Of a DNA stretch of 5,244 bases, positions 5,195 to 5,244 are shown one piece after another; the stretch's first letter is position 1, and each line of letters starts with the position of its first letter. The translations under genes were made by a program, and so were the position numbers. Source of the DNA: Pseudomonadota bacterium (GTDB lineage: Bacteria; Pseudomonadota; Gammaproteobacteria; Burkholderiales; Burkholderiaceae_C); the NCBI GenBank assembly GCA_023418355.1, contig JAEZZU010000109.1, positions 1-5,244 of the forward strand. Direction: 5' to 3'. Below the pieces are notes generated by a model. It saw only the letters and a program-made list of their open reading frames with translations, made no database searches and was not told the origin of the DNA.

Positions 5195-5244
5195 ACAGTT
5201 TGTTCTCAGCACGGGGAATACCCTCCCCGGTATACTTCGGGATC

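Noticed and set aside
5231..5236. TATACT on the plus strand as a -10 element for a divergent gene beyond the right edge
   Set aside because: The hexamer is good (five of six), but no -35 match is found at suitable spacing and the putative gene is outside the window.

Overview
The window looks like ordinary chromosomal DNA of a betaproteobacterium, most likely of the family Comamonadaceae (Comamonas or a close relative). The reasons are the high-GC, CTG/GCC-rich coding style, the protein types, and two copies of a short palindromic intergenic element that I recall as common in this family. The genus is an inference from memory and was not searched.

Layout from left to right. Positions 1-274 hold the C-terminal end of an outer-membrane beta-barrel protein cut by the window edge. 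A probable promoter and a tRNA-Phe(GAA) gene with encoded CCA follow, closed by a strong intrinsic terminator. The 451-672 gap carries that terminator, the first palindromic repeat and a weaker hairpin 3' of the next gene. On the minus strand, 673-1506 is an NfsA-type flavin nitroreductase. Diverging from it across a 155-base intergenic region is a secreted chalcone-isomerase-like protein (1662-2285). On the same strand follow a TauE/SafE-family membrane transporter (2437-3225) and a secreted GlcG/HbpS-type (DUF336) protein (3327-3836). The last gap (3837-3961) holds the second palindromic repeat, a perfect inverted repeat and a bidirectional terminator. It separates the plus-strand genes from a convergent tyrosyl-tRNA synthetase of the KMSKS (TyrZ-like) class, 3962-5194 on the minus strand, whose leader runs to the right edge.

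How the genes work together: there is little sign of a shared pathway. Two are translation genes (tRNA-Phe, tyrS) and one is a redox/nitroreductase gene. Two encode predicted exported proteins of poorly known function, and one encodes a transporter. The three plus-strand genes are separated by 101-151 bases and each has its own ribosome binding site, so a tight operon is not evident. I see no integrase, transposase, CRISPR array, toxin-antitoxin pair or defence-like cassette, and no strong case for a new system. The most interesting signals are in the non-coding DNA: the paired repeats in both convergent gaps, a C-A mismatch in the tRNA acceptor stem, a CRP-like palindrome before the GlcG-family gene, and an ambiguous tyrS start with a possibly masked ribosome binding site.
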